64,000 bases of DNA. Origin: Desulfallas sp. Bu1-1. GTDB lineage: Bacteria > Bacillota > Desulfotomaculia > Desulfotomaculales > Desulfallaceae. Location of the stretch: assembly GCF_015594625.1 (NCBI RefSeq), contig NZ_JADNRQ010000013.1, forward strand, positions 1 through 64,000. The letters are read 5' to 3'. The notes under the pieces were generated by a model that searched no databases, was not told the origin of the DNA, and saw only the letters and a list, made by a program, of their open reading frames with translations. How positions within the stretch are numbered: position 1 is the first letter of the stretch; every line of letters begins with the position of its first letter. Shown one piece after another: positions 1 through 8,313 of the stretch. The translations under genes were made by a program, and so were the position numbers.

Positions 1-1
1 A

Positions 2-502
2 AAGGCCAGACGGTTCGTTTTTATCCGGGAAACCGTAGAGTTGAAAAGTAACGAACCATGCCTTTTCTACCCGGACCTGTATGATTACGAGGTTATAGTT
101 ACCAATATGGAAGATCTGCCTCCCGAGAAGGTTTGGCGTTGGTATAACAAACGCTGCAACGTGGAAAACAAAATCGATGAACTAAAACAGGGACTCGCCG
201 TTGACCAAACCAGCCAGCACGAAATGATCAGAAATGCGGCGTTCATGTGGATCAAGGCTTTGGCTTATAATCTGCTGAACTGGTTTAAATCAGCGTTGAT
301 GCCCCAAGAACACAGGCACCATGAGGTAGCTACCATAAGGCGCGTATTGATTAACGTGCCGGGTAATATTGTGGGTAACGGTCGTTACCGGCATGTTAGA
401 CTGGCGCCCAATGCTTGGCTGAAAAAGACGATAACCATTATCAAGGAAAACTTTAAGGTGTTTCTAAAGAAAAGGGCCTGGCTTATGGTGTATGTTACTT
501 AA
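2..502 (+). CDS. IS1380-type transposase, C-terminal part (cut by window edge)
   Basis: The reading frame is open to the left edge of the window, so only the C-terminal part of this DDE transposase is visible. It carries the Y-(2)-R-(3)-E-(6)-K signature of IS4-like transposases (YNKRCNVENKIDELK, about residues 48-62 of the visible part), which supplies the last catalytic acidic residue. The following text (MIRNAAFMWIKALAYNLLNWF) and the basic C-terminus are as in IS1380 elements. It ends at a normal stop followed by AT-rich DNA in which I could not define the terminal inverted repeat. Whether the element is intact depends on sequence outside the window. Base composition is lower in GC than the chromosomal core. 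Confidence 0.75.
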   Translation, partial: KARRFVFIRETVELKSNEPCLFYPDLYDYEVIVTNMEDLPPEKVWRWYNKRCNVENKIDELKQGLAVDQTSQHEMIRNAAFMWIKALAYNLLNWFKSALMPQEHRHHEVATIRRVLINVPGNIVGNGRYRHVRLAPNAWLKKTITIIKENFKVFLKKRAWLMVYVT

Positions 503-817
503 TACATACCCCTCAACCTCTGATTTTCGATGGTTGCTACAGCTAAATAATGGACCCTAAAACCGGTTTTATTTTGCATTTGATCCGGTTTGGTTTGTTG
601 TGCCTATTTTACTGGCTATTTTAAGGGGTGATTTGGTACTTGGGTAAAAAAACTAATTTGTAACTGTATTTCCAGGTGATTCTGGTATTTTTTTGTAATG
701 TTTTTTCGGTTAAGGTGGTTGTTATTACTTACTTTCCGAATTCAAGATTAATTTTACGGGTTGCACTGTTAACATATTGGATTTGTTATATAATGATCAT
801 AGGCACATTGGCTTGGG
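503..817. other. AT-rich intergenic stretch between transposase and toxin-antitoxin genes
   Basis: I see no coding gene here. The distal end of the insertion sequence should lie in the left part but its inverted repeat is not evident. At 789-794 there is a TATAAT box, immediately followed by the 8-bp palindrome ATGATCAT (793-800). This is a plausible promoter and autoregulatory site for the downstream toxin-antitoxin pair; the -35 box (around TGTTAA, 766-771) is weak. Confidence 0.4.
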
Positions 818-1099
818 GTGAATAAGCAAATGAAAGAGGTACAATTAAAATTAAAAATACCCATAAGTTTACTGAATGCCGGTTTTAGGCAAAAGGAACT
901 GGAATCTGAAATTATGCAAAGGCTGGCTTTATCTTACTATGCGGATGGCATCCTCTCTTTTGGCCAAGCCGCCAGGATGGTTGACATGACCTTATGGGAG
1001 TTTGCCGATCTAATCGCCAGGAAAAAGGTTTTTTATAACTATGAATTAGAAGACCTGGAAAAAGAAATAAAATTGGGCAAGGAGTTGGGTTTAATTTGA
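818..1099 (+). CDS. UPF0175 family antitoxin
   Basis: A 93-residue protein of the UPF0175 family, known as the small antitoxin encoded next to DUF3368 PIN-like toxins. The central part (LALSYYADGILSFGQAARM then a helix-turn-helix-like LWEFADLI) is the family core and probably binds DNA as well as the toxin. A GTG start at 818 is assumed; an ATG at 830 is an alternative giving a protein four residues shorter. The gene overlaps the next one by four bases, consistent with translational coupling. The composition is AT-rich compared with genes from 1.6 kb onward, and the pair sits beside an insertion sequence, so acquisition by transfer is likely. Confidence 0.8.
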   Translation: MNKQMKEVQLKLKIPISLLNAGFRQKELESEIMQRLALSYYADGILSFGQAARMVDMTLWEFADLIARKKVFYNYELEDLEKEIKLGKELGLI

Positions 1100-1569
1100 T
1101 TGTCTGCAACTCCGGCCCGCTAATTATTTTAAGTAAACTTGGCTACTTACATTTGATTAAATCTATTTTGGGAAAAGTATATATCCCACAGGCAGTATAT
1201 AATGAGGTGGTTGAAAACGGAGTAGGCCTGCCCGGAGCGGAAGAGGTTCGCAGCGCCGATTTTATTAAGGTATTACAAGTGCAAAATGAAATAGCGGTAA
1301 GTTTATTAAAAGGGCATCTTGATTTAGGTGAAACGGAAGTAATCGTCCTCGCCAAGGAGAATAACGCCAGGGCAGTACTTATTGATGACCGAAAAGCGCG
1401 AAAATATGCCCAAGCAGCAGAACTTAAGGTTTTAGGTACATTGTTCTTACTACACGTTGGCATAAAGAGTGGCTTAATTTCTGATTCCTACGAAGAATTA
1501 GTTAGAAAGCTGAAGAAAGCCGGAATGCATGTAGCAGATCATATTTTAGAACGTTTATTTAAGTATTGA
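1096..1569 (+). CDS. DUF3368 PIN-like toxin
   Basis: A 157-residue DUF3368 protein, a family related to PIN-domain ribonucleases and paired with UPF0175 antitoxins. Acidic residues expected to hold a metal are visible: the N-terminal VCNSGPLIIL strand (N/S in place of the usual D), E in LDLGETEVIVLA, and D-D in AVLIDDRKARKYA. The start is a TTG whose last two bases are the first two of the antitoxin stop codon (TTGA overlap), so translation is probably coupled. The likely role is toxic RNA cleavage held in check by the upstream protein; no activity can be claimed from sequence alone. Confidence 0.78.
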   Translation: MIVCNSGPLIILSKLGYLHLIKSILGKVYIPQAVYNEVVENGVGLPGAEEVRSADFIKVLQVQNEIAVSLLKGHLDLGETEVIVLAKENNARAVLIDDRKARKYAQAAELKVLGTLFLLHVGIKSGLISDSYEELVRKLKKAGMHVADHILERLFKY

Positions 1570-1584
1570 AAAGTTATAAAGAAA

Positions 1585-1610
1585 AACCTCCCCGCAGGAG
1601 GTTCTTTTTT
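1585..1610. terminator. Bidirectional intrinsic terminator
   Basis: A 7-bp GC-rich hairpin (AACCTCC / GGAGGTT, 5-nt loop) is flanked by A-run on the left and T-run on the right. It lies between the convergent toxin gene and the RRM gene, so it can end transcription from both sides. Confidence 0.8.
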
Positions 1611-1612
1611 CA

Positions 1613-1870
1613 CTATGCCTGTTGTTCTCTGGCCCTGGCTTCGTTCACGGTGATGATCCGGCCGCCCAGCTCGGTACCGTTCAATGCCGCAATCATCCCT
1701 TCGGCGTCCTCATCCCTTACCTCCACAAAACCGAACCCGCGTGAGCGCCCGGTTTCCCTGTCGGTAATGATGCGACTGTCCAGCACTTCCCCGTATCTTG
1801 AAAAAGCCTCGGCTAGTTCTTCGGCTTTGGTTGCCCACGGCAGGTTTCCCACGTAAAGTGTCCGCGCCAT
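1613..1870 (-). CDS. RRM-type RNA-binding protein
   Basis: An 85-residue protein made of a single RNA-recognition motif. Both RNP signatures are present: RNP2 LYVGNL near residue 5 and RNP1 RGFGFVEV near residue 44. Bacterial single-RRM proteins of this type bind single-stranded RNA and are often cold-responsive or RNA-chaperone-like, though targets are unknown. The start is an ATG preceded by GAGGTGATC. It is the last gene of the long leftward block and ends at the terminator shared with the toxin gene. Confidence 0.9.
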   Translation of the reverse strand: MARTLYVGNLPWATKAEELAEAFSRYGEVLDSRIITDRETGRSRGFGFVEVRDEDAEGMIAALNGTELGGRIITVNEARAREQQA

Positions 1871-1972
1871 CTGATCACCTCTTTTCCATTACTGCATTTC
1901 CTGGTGTGTTTGTATTATTTGCAAAAGAAAAATGCAAAATGCAGAGGGCAGTTGCCAATTTTTGCCAGGGAT

Positions 1973-2614
1973 TCACAATAAATACAGCTTGTTCTGGTAA
2001 ATATATTCTTCCACCGCTTCGGGCAGCAAGTATTTAATGGGTCGTCCCTGCCACACCCGGAGCCTGATGTCGGTGGACGAAATGGCCAGGGCGGGCACTT
2101 CCAGCGTTTTGATCCCTTCCAGGCAGCCCTGCGGCAGGTGGGCCAGCTTGCGGCCAAGGCTTTCCAGTTTGAAACCCGGACGCGTAGCCGCTACAAAGCA
2201 GCACATTTCCAGTAGTTCCACCACGTTTTTCCAGGTTAAAATCTCCAGAACGGCATCGGCGCCGGTGATAAAAAATATTTCCCAGCCTTTATATATTTCC
2301 CCCATGGCCCGGACGGTATCAATGGTGTACGACGCCCCCTCCCGCTTGATCTCAATATCGGAAACGGCAAAATAGGGGTTTGTCGCCACAGCCCGCCTGG
2401 TCATCTCAAAGCGGTGCCAGGCCTGGGAAATGTCTTTCCTGGTTTTGTGCGGCGGTATCCCGGCGGGGATAAAAATCACTTTTTCCATGCCGAACTGGTA
2501 CCTGGCCTCCTCCGCCGCAACCAGGTGCCCGTGGTGAATGGGATCAAAAGTCCCGCCCATCAGGCCGATTCTTCTTTTTTTCATCCGGTCGTTTTCAACC
2601 ATCCCAGCGTTCAT
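1973..2614 (-). CDS. nadD: Nicotinate-nucleotide adenylyltransferase
   Basis: NadD joins nicotinate mononucleotide to AMP from ATP, giving deamido-NAD in cytoplasmic NAD synthesis. The nucleotidyltransferase motif GGTFDPIHHGHL is at the N-terminus and the ISSTDIR motif that closes the nucleotide site is near residue 178. At about 200 residues it is of usual size. Homology begins at MKKRRIG, so the true start may be the ATG at 2584; the longer 2614 start adds ten residues with no strong ribosome site. In Bacillus, nadD is followed by yqeK and rsfS; here the next gene is the RRM protein, so that part of the operon is missing or elsewhere. Confidence 0.92.
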   Translation of the reverse strand: MNAGMVENDRMKKRRIGLMGGTFDPIHHGHLVAAEEARYQFGMEKVIFIPAGIPPHKTRKDISQAWHRFEMTRRAVATNPYFAVSDIEIKREGASYTIDTVRAMGEIYKGWEIFFITGADAVLEILTWKNVVELLEMCCFVAATRPGFKLESLGRKLAHLPQGCLEGIKTLEVPALAISSTDIRLRVWQGRPIKYLLPEAVEEYIYQNKLYLL

Positions 2615-2662
2615 GATTATTTAACACAACCCACAAATGAAAATCGAAAATGATAAAGTCCA

Positions 2663-3532
2663 CTAGGGTATCCACACTTCCCTCTCTCCAGTAATAACTT
2701 CCAATTCCTCTTCCGGAATTCGAAGGAAAGCATCCACAACGCGCGGGTCAAACTGCCGGCCCGCCCACCGCCTTAATTCCTCCCGCGCCTGCCGTTGAGT
2801 AAGCAGCTGCCGGTAGGGCCTGGCGAACGTCATGGCATCGTAAGTATCGGCCACGCGGATAATACGTGCCAGCAGCGGAATCTCTTCCCCAACCAGGCCG
2901 GCGGGATAACCGCCGCCGCCATAGTCCTCGTGGTGGTGCCGTACGGCTGTAATGACCGCCGCCGGAAATCTGGCCGGCTCCAGAATCCTGGCCCCCACAA
3001 CAGGGTGGCTCTGCATCTCCTTTCTTTCTTCCTCAGTAAGAGGTCCCGGTTTGAGAAGAATGTTTTCCCGCACACCTATCTTGCCCAAATCGTGTAAAAG
3101 CCCGGCCAGGTAGACTTGTTCCTTTTCTTCGGCGCCAAGCCCCAGCACGCGGGCACACGCCCGCGCCCAATTCGCCACCCGCACGGAATGACCCCGCGTG
3201 TAAAAGTCCTTGGCTTCCAATGCCGCCGCCAACGCCTGCACGGCACTCAAATAATAATCCCGCAGCGACGAATAAAGACGGGCGTTCGCCAGCGCCAGCC
3301 CGGTCTGACTTGCGACGGTCGCCAGGTAACCGACTTTTTCTTCCTTCCAGCGATGCGGTATGGGGGAATAAACTGACAATGTACCCAGAATCTTGCCACT
3401 CGCCGACTCAAATACATTAACGGTACCGTTAGTCGCGCGACTAATGCATTGTGGAATAGGCTTTTGAATGACGTTGAACTTGGTATTCTGAAAAAGTAGT
3501 TGACTTTTTACCGCTGCACTATATAAAATCAT
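2663..3532 (-). CDS. GAF (partial)-HD-GYP cyclic-di-GMP phosphodiesterase-like protein
   Basis: The C-terminal two thirds is an HD-GYP domain, a family that hydrolyses cyclic di-GMP. HDLGKIG (metal ligands), HHHEDYGGGGYP (the GYP signature with GGGYP in place of HHERWDG-GYP) and ADTYDAMT are all present. The first ~95 residues match only the end of a GAF domain (GKILGTLSVYS, then LATVASQTGLALANARLY). A GAF domain is usually about 150 residues, so its first half is missing. An in-frame TGA lies three codons before the ATG. Either this is a naturally short protein or its 5' part has been lost. It follows proA on the same strand with a 124-base gap and probably feeds c-di-GMP turnover together with the GGDEF protein at 48.4 kb. 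Confidence 0.82.
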   Translation of the reverse strand: MILYSAAVKSQLLFQNTKFNVIQKPIPQCISRATNGTVNVFESASGKILGTLSVYSPIPHRWKEEKVGYLATVASQTGLALANARLYSSLRDYYLSAVQALAAALEAKDFYTRGHSVRVANWARACARVLGLGAEEKEQVYLAGLLHDLGKIGVRENILLKPGPLTEEERKEMQSHPVVGARILEPARFPAAVITAVRHHHEDYGGGGYPAGLVGEEIPLLARIIRVADTYDAMTFARPYRQLLTQRQAREELRRWAGRQFDPRVVDAFLRIPEEELEVITGEREVWIP

Positions 3533-3656
3533 AACCCATCAGGAAGCCGGGCGACGGGTTTGTCCTTGTCAAAGCCCCGGATGCAACGGCCCCGATATCG
3601 TTACCTGTGCTCGTTCAAATCTCGCTCCTTAATCCGATATCTTCCTAAAATCTCCG
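3533..3656. other. Intergenic gap upstream of the HD-GYP gene
   Basis: No gene is supported here. On the minus strand short open stretches exist in different frames just before the HD-GYP start, and none keeps a recognisable domain. It may hold decayed 5' coding sequence of the GAF domain, but I could not prove this. Confidence 0.3.
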
Positions 3657-4907
3657 TCAACTCCTGATTTGCCCGCCGCCAAAAATAATGTACTTGTTGG
3701 TGGTCAATTCTTTTAATCCCATCGGGCCGCGGGCGTGCAGCTTCTGGGTGCTGATGCCGATTTCGGCCCCGAACCCGAACTGGTAACCGTCGGTGAACCG
3801 GGTGGAGGCGTTGATGTAAACGGCCGCCGCGTCCACTTCCTGCAAAAAGCGCATGCCCCGGGTATAATTTTCCGTGACGATCGCTTCGGAGTGCTTGGTT
3901 CCGTAGCGATAGATATGGTCAAGGGCTTCGTCCATGGTATCCACCACCTTCACGGCGATGATCAGGTCGAGGAATTCGGCGGCGTAATCCTCTTCGGTGG
4001 CGGGTTTCACCCATTCCGCAAACTCCCTGGTGCGCTCGCAGCCGCGCACCTCAACCCCGGCCTCTTTAAACGCTTCCAGGATGGCGGGCAAAAATTGCAC
4101 CGCCACTTCCCGGTGCACCAGCAGCGATTCAATGGCGTTGCACACCCCGGGGCGCTGGCACTTGGCGTTGATGACAATGCGCCTGGCCATCTCCAGGTCG
4201 GCGTACCGGTCCACGAAGACATGGCAGTTGCCGACACCGGTTTCAATTACGGGCACCGTGGCGTTTTGCACCACAGTTTGAATCAGACCGGCGCCGCCCC
4301 GGGGGATGATCACATCGATATATTCGTTCAGCCGCAGCATTATGTTGACCGCCGCCCGGTCGGTAATCTCGATCAGGTTGATGGCGCCCTCGGGCACCCC
4401 GGCCCGGGTGGCGGCAGTGGAAATAATGCCGGTGATGGCCTTGTTGGAGTTGATCGCCTCGGAGCCGCCCCGCAAAATTACGGCGTTGCCCGCTTTCAGG
4501 CACAGCCCGGCAGCGTCCACCGTCACGTTGGGGCGGGCCTCATAAATGATGCCCACCACGCCCAGCGGGACCCGCATCCGCCCCACCCGCAGGCCGTTGG
4601 GCCGGGTCCACATGCTCTCCACTTCGCCCACCGGGTCGGGCAGTGATACCAGCACCCTTAGGCCCTCGGCCATATTCTCGATTCGCTCCGGGCTGAGCAG
4701 CAGGCGGTCGATCAAAGCCCGGGAAAGCCCCTTTTCCCGGCCGGCCCGGACATCGATCTCGTTTGCTTCCAGGATGTCGCCGGTGTGTTTAACAAGGCTC
4801 TCGGCCATTGCCAGCAACGCTTCGTTTTTGGTGTCCGTGGGCAGGTAAGCCAGCCTGCGGGCCGCCTCCCTTGCCTTTTGCGCTTTGGCGATAATTTGTT
4901 GTTCCAT
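3657..4907 (-). CDS. proA: Glutamate-5-semialdehyde dehydrogenase (gamma-glutamyl phosphate reductase)
   Basis: ProA reduces gamma-glutamyl phosphate with NADPH to glutamate semialdehyde, the second step of proline synthesis. The 416-residue product has the aldehyde-dehydrogenase fold: the nucleotide-binding stretch GNAVILRGGSEA, the catalytic-cysteine region NAKCQRPGVCNA near residue 250, and FGFGAEIGIST near the C-terminus. The start at 4907 (MEQQIIAKAQ) is chosen because AAAGGAGG lies just upstream; a longer frame would read into the palindromic repeat at 4932-4989. It follows proB, separated only by that repeat, so the two form a proline operon. Confidence 0.97.
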   Translation of the reverse strand: MEQQIIAKAQKAREAARRLAYLPTDTKNEALLAMAESLVKHTGDILEANEIDVRAGREKGLSRALIDRLLLSPERIENMAEGLRVLVSLPDPVGEVESMWTRPNGLRVGRMRVPLGVVGIIYEARPNVTVDAAGLCLKAGNAVILRGGSEAINSNKAITGIISTAATRAGVPEGAINLIEITDRAAVNIMLRLNEYIDVIIPRGGAGLIQTVVQNATVPVIETGVGNCHVFVDRYADLEMARRIVINAKCQRPGVCNAIESLLVHREVAVQFLPAILEAFKEAGVEVRGCERTREFAEWVKPATEEDYAAEFLDLIIAVKVVDTMDEALDHIYRYGTKHSEAIVTENYTRGMRFLQEVDAAAVYINASTRFTDGYQFGFGAEIGISTQKLHARGPMGLKELTTNKYIIFGGGQIRS

Positions 4908-4931
4908 CGTTTTTCCTCCTTTGTAACTTTG

Positions 4932-4989
4932 GTGCCAGGTGTTGAAAGGTTGAAAGTTGTGCATCTTTCAACCTTTCAACACCTGGCAC
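4932..4989. repeat. Family A palindromic repeat, full copy 1
   Basis: A 58-bp perfect inverted repeat: 25-bp arms (4932-4956 and 4965-4989) beginning GTGCCAGGTGTTGAAAGG and an 8-nt core TTGTGCAT. Each arm contains the tandem octamer GTTGAAAG. Its last base is also the last base of the proB stop codon. The same arms recur at 13486, 26351 and, as halves, at 8048, 36690 and 57060. Confidence 0.95.
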
Positions 4990-6104
4990 TATTCCAGGGC
5001 CAGGTTATCCCGATGTATAATTTCATCGTAATCCTTATAGCCTAAAATTTTCTCTATTTCACCGGTCTTTCTGCCTTTTATCCTCTCGACTTCGGCGGCG
5101 GAATAATTGACGATGCCCCGGGCGATTTCCTTGCCATCGGGCGCCACGACGCTTACGGTGTTGCCCATCTCAAAATCGCCCTCCACCCCCGTCACGCCGG
5201 AAGGCAGCAGGCTCTTGCCGTTTTCCCGCAAGGCCCGGGCCGCGCCCCCGTCGATGTAAATCCGCCCGCACACAGTAGCCCCGTAGGCAATCCACCTCTT
5301 TTTATTCACCAGCCTCACCGACGGCCAGAACACCGTGCCCAGCGGCTCGCCGGCCACCAGGCGACGAATTACGTCCCTTTCCGAAGCCCGGGCAATAATC
5401 GTTACCACTCCGGAATGCATGGCAATGCGGGCGGCCTGGATCTTGGTCGCCATCCCGCCGGTTCCCACCGCCGAGCCCACTCCTCCCGCCAGGGCCTCTA
5501 TCCGGTCATCAATCTCGCGGATTTCCTTGACCAGCGTCGCGCCCGGATCTCCCGGCCTGCCGTCGAAAAGGCCGTCCACGTCGGAAAGCAGCACCACCAG
5601 GTCCGCGTCCACCAGCCCGGCCACCATGGCCGCCAGGTTGTCGTTGTCGCCCAGTTTGATCTCATCCACCGCCACGGTATCGTTTTCGTTGATTACCGGT
5701 ATAATATGAAAGCCCAGCATGGCCTGCAGGGTGTTGCGGGCGTTTAAAAACCTGCGCCGGTCGGCAAAATCCTCCCGGGTCAGCAACACCTGTCCTACAA
5801 TAACACCATACTCGGCAAAAATCTTTTCGTACATGTGCAGCAAAATCCCCTGCCCCACGGCAGCCGCCGCCTGCTTTTCCGGAATGGTGCGGGGGCGCCT
5901 GGCCAGCCCCAGTTTGCCCATGCCGGCCCCGACGGCCCCGGAAGTAACCAGCAACACATCCATCCCCCGGTTGTGCAGGTCGGCCAGCTGCCGGACCAGC
6001 TGCTCAATTTGCTCTATATTCAGTTTGCCCGTGGGATAGGTCAGAGAACTGGAACCTATCTTCACTACAACTCGCTGCATGCGGGTGAAATTTCTTCTTT
6101 CCAT
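4989..6104 (-). CDS. proB: Glutamate 5-kinase
   Basis: ProB phosphorylates glutamate to gamma-glutamyl phosphate, the committed and usually proline-inhibited step. The amino-acid-kinase domain is seen as VVKIGSSSLT at the N-terminus, TSGAVGAGMGKLG, INENDTVAVDE and GTGGMATKIQAA. A C-terminal PUA domain (about residues 275-371; DGGAARALRENGKSLLPSGV) gives the long, PUA-bearing form of 371 residues. The start at 6104 (MERRNFTRMQ) lies four bases after the obg stop codon with GGAGTAGGA as ribosome site, so it is coupled to obg. The downstream repeat touches its stop codon and separates it from proA. Confidence 0.96.
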   Translation of the reverse strand: MERRNFTRMQRVVVKIGSSSLTYPTGKLNIEQIEQLVRQLADLHNRGMDVLLVTSGAVGAGMGKLGLARRPRTIPEKQAAAAVGQGILLHMYEKIFAEYGVIVGQVLLTREDFADRRRFLNARNTLQAMLGFHIIPVINENDTVAVDEIKLGDNDNLAAMVAGLVDADLVVLLSDVDGLFDGRPGDPGATLVKEIREIDDRIEALAGGVGSAVGTGGMATKIQAARIAMHSGVVTIIARASERDVIRRLVAGEPLGTVFWPSVRLVNKKRWIAYGATVCGRIYIDGGAARALRENGKSLLPSGVTGVEGDFEMGNTVSVVAPDGKEIARGIVNYSAAEVERIKGRKTGEIEKILGYKDYDEIIHRDNLALE

Positions 6105-6108
6105 GGTC

Positions 6109-7383
6109 CTACTCCGCTTCATAATCGACAAATTCAAAAGTAAAGTCCCCGATACGCACAGTATCGCCATTTTTGGCGCCGCAATCCCGCAGGGCCTGTT
6201 CCAAACCCATGATGTTGATAATTCGCTGCAGGCGATCCAGCGCCTCCTCGTTGTCCAGATCGGTCATGGCCACGTGTTTTTCGATCTCCCGGCCCTTTAC
6301 CACCAGCTCGGAGCCCTCCCGGGTAATAACGAACCGCGGCCCGGCGGTGTGGATCACCTCCGGCGTTTCCTCCTGCAGTGGTTCGGCGGGAAGTTCCTGG
6401 AGCAGTTCGTAGACCCTGTGGGCAAGTTCACCCAGACCCGCTCCGGTTATCGCGGAAACCGGAAAAATTTCATAAGCGCCGGCCAGCCCGGCCTCCAGCC
6501 TGGCCAGGTTTTCCTTGCTGCCGGGCAAATCCATCTTGTTGGCCGCGATCACCTGCGGCCTGCCGGCCAGTGTTTCGTTATACAGCTTCAACTCCCGGTT
6601 GATCACCCGGAAATCTTCCAGCGGGTCGCGCCCTTCGGTGCCCGCAGTATCCAGCACGTGCACCAGCAGCCTGGTGCGCTCCACGTGGCGCAGAAAATCA
6701 TGCCCCAGCCCCGCACCGCTGTGGGCGCCTTCAATCAGGCCGGGAATATCGGCCATGACAAAACTTTTTCCCTCACCCAGGCTGACCACCCCGAGGTTGG
6801 GGGTCAGGGTGGTAAAGGGGTAACCGGCGATTTTGGGCCGCGCCGCCGAAAGCCTGGAAATCATCGTGGATTTGCCTGCGTTGGGATACCCCACCAGCCC
6901 CACGTCGGCAAGCAGTTTCAGTTCCAGGACCAGCCAGCGTTCTTCGCCGGGTTCGCCCTTTTCGGCCATGGTGGGGGCTTTATTATGCGGCCCGGCAAAA
7001 CGGGCGTTGCCCCTGCCGCCGCGCCCGCCTCGAGCCACCACCACTTCCTGGCCTTCAGCCACGATGTCTCCCAGGACCTGGCCGGTGGCCTCGTCCCGAA
7101 TCACCGTGCCCAGGGGCACCCGTATCACCAGGTCCTCCGCGGACCGGCCGTGCATGTTCTTGCCCCGGCCGTGCTGACCCCGGTCGGCCTTATAATGGCG
7201 CTGGTAACGAAAATCCACCAGCGTGCGCAGGCCCCCGTCGCCCCGGAAAACCACGTCGCCGCCCTTGCCGCCGTCGCCGCCCCAGGGGCCGCCCTCGGCT
7301 ACATACTTCTCCCGCCGGAAAGCGACGCAGCCGTTGCCGCCGTCGCCGCCCTTGACAAAAATTTTCGCCCTGTCGTAAAACAT
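6109..7383 (-). CDS. obg: Obg family GTPase (CgtA)
   Basis: A 424-residue ribosome-associated GTPase involved in 50S subunit maturation and, in Bacillus, in stress and sporulation signalling. The glycine-rich Obg fold occupies residues 1-158 (GGDGGNG, GGRGGRGNARF), the G domain follows (G1 GYPNAGKST, G3 DIPGLIEGAH, G4 NKMDLP), and a C-terminal OCT domain ends the protein (FVITREGSELVVKG). It lies directly downstream of the spo0B-like gene, the arrangement known from Bacillus, and upstream of proB with a four-base gap. Confidence 0.97.
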   Translation of the reverse strand: MFYDRAKIFVKGGDGGNGCVAFRREKYVAEGGPWGGDGGKGGDVVFRGDGGLRTLVDFRYQRHYKADRGQHGRGKNMHGRSAEDLVIRVPLGTVIRDEATGQVLGDIVAEGQEVVVARGGRGGRGNARFAGPHNKAPTMAEKGEPGEERWLVLELKLLADVGLVGYPNAGKSTMISRLSAARPKIAGYPFTTLTPNLGVVSLGEGKSFVMADIPGLIEGAHSGAGLGHDFLRHVERTRLLVHVLDTAGTEGRDPLEDFRVINRELKLYNETLAGRPQVIAANKMDLPGSKENLARLEAGLAGAYEIFPVSAITGAGLGELAHRVYELLQELPAEPLQEETPEVIHTAGPRFVITREGSELVVKGREIEKHVAMTDLDNEEALDRLQRIINIMGLEQALRDCGAKNGDTVRIGDFTFEFVDYEAE

Positions 7384-7452
7384 TTAACTCACCTGCAATC
7401 CAAATTGGGAACAGCCCGTCCCTTATCATATTATTAACATAAAAGCAAGGGT

Positions 7453-8019
7453 TCAGGCGCCACCGGCGGGCAAAAATAACATGACATCGCAGTTTTCCCC
7501 GGAGAAACCGCCTTCCAGCCTGGCCCCGTAAGGCGACAATTGTTCCTTTGCCAGGCGGAAAACCTCGCTTGCGCCGTCACGGTTACCGTTCAACGCAGCG
7601 TTAAAGCGCAGCAGGCATATATACCCACCGTCCACCGCGCCGATTTTGATGAAAATATTGCGCCCGGCAATTTTCGGAGGCGCCAGGCAATCCACCGCAA
7701 AACCCAGCAATTTTTCCAGCACCGCGCCCAGTTTATCTCCGGGCACAGTGCAGCCCTTCAGGTCGGCCTGGATATCGTAATCCACCTCAATTTCATGACT
7801 TGCGGCAAGGTTATGCCCAATCAAAAAGGCCGCCGCCGCATCGGGTACCTTGAGGTGCCCGATCTTGCTCAAGCGCTTGATATCGCGGCCCACTCCCCGG
7901 ATATACTCCCTGGCCCGCTCCCCCTTGTTTAATTGCAGCAGGCCGGAGATTACCTGCAGGTGGTTGAGAAAATCATGCCGCTGCTCCGAAATCAGTTCCA
8001 GCATTTTCGCAGTATCCAA
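7453..8019 (-). CDS. spo0B: Spo0B-like sporulation phosphotransferase
   Basis: Spo0B relays phosphate from Spo0F to Spo0A in the sporulation phosphorelay. This 188-residue protein has the expected helical hairpin with the phospho-accepting histidine in SEQRHDFLNHLQVISGLLQL (residues 11-30), followed by a degenerate ATPase-like C-terminal half without the N, G1 or G2 boxes of real kinases. Position just upstream of obg supports the assignment. The start is taken as TTG at 8019 because GGGGAGAG lies seven bases upstream; an ATG five codons in is the alternative. The similar histidine-hairpin of sensor kinases is the other reading, but the size and context fit Spo0B. Confidence 0.82.
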   Translation of the reverse strand: MDTAKMLELISEQRHDFLNHLQVISGLLQLNKGERAREYIRGVGRDIKRLSKIGHLKVPDAAAAFLIGHNLAASHEIEVDYDIQADLKGCTVPGDKLGAVLEKLLGFAVDCLAPPKIAGRNIFIKIGAVDGGYICLLRFNAALNGNRDGASEVFRLAKEQLSPYGARLEGGFSGENCDVMLFLPAGGA

Positions 8020-8038
8020 CCGGCAACTCTCCCCAAGC

Positions 8039-8072
8039 GGTGCCAGACTTTCAACCTTTCAACACCTGGCAC
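8039..8072. repeat. Family A repeat, half copy
   Basis: A complete right arm (8048-8072, CTTTCAACCTTTCAACACCT and five more bases) preceded by only the first seven bases of the left arm (GTGCCAG, 8040-8046). An internal deletion of a full copy would give this. It lies just upstream of spo0B. Confidence 0.85.
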
Positions 8073-8203
8073 CAAGGCTAGAATATCGTTTGACTTACTT
8101 TCGACAGTTGGAGGCAATTTCCTCCCAGCCAGGAACAAAACCCCATTTATATGTATTTCGACTTTATAATCAACACAGATCTGCGTTAAGTGCACACGCG
8201 CGG
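8073..8203. other. Intergenic stretch between spo0B and rpmA
   Basis: No gene is supported. An open frame on the minus strand crosses it but runs into the repeat and shows no domain. It lies after the rpmA terminator and may hold the spo0B-obg promoter, although I see no convincing -35/-10 pair. Confidence 0.3.
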
Positions 8204-8230
8204 AAAAAGCCCGCTACAGCGGGCTTTTTT
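8204..8230. terminator. Intrinsic terminator after rplU-rpmA
   Basis: An A-rich start, GCCCGC / GCGGGC stem with a TACA loop and a T-run; symmetric, so it can work in both directions. It lies about 85 bases after the rpmA stop and separates the ribosomal-protein unit from spo0B-obg. Confidence 0.88.
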
Positions 8231-8313
8231 GATGTTAATGTGATAATGCTGTTGTTCAAATGTGAATTACCTTTCATCCCCTCATTACGGACGGGAACTT
8301 CCCGGCGGAAAAG

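Noticed and set aside
4932-4989. Family A palindrome as an intrinsic terminator
   Set aside because: The stem is long and perfect but AT-rich in its upper part and no T-run follows it on either strand in any copy.
6079-7437. Long plus-strand open frame across obg
   Set aside because: It is the antisense shadow of the GC-rich obg gene, with biased H/P/G-rich composition.
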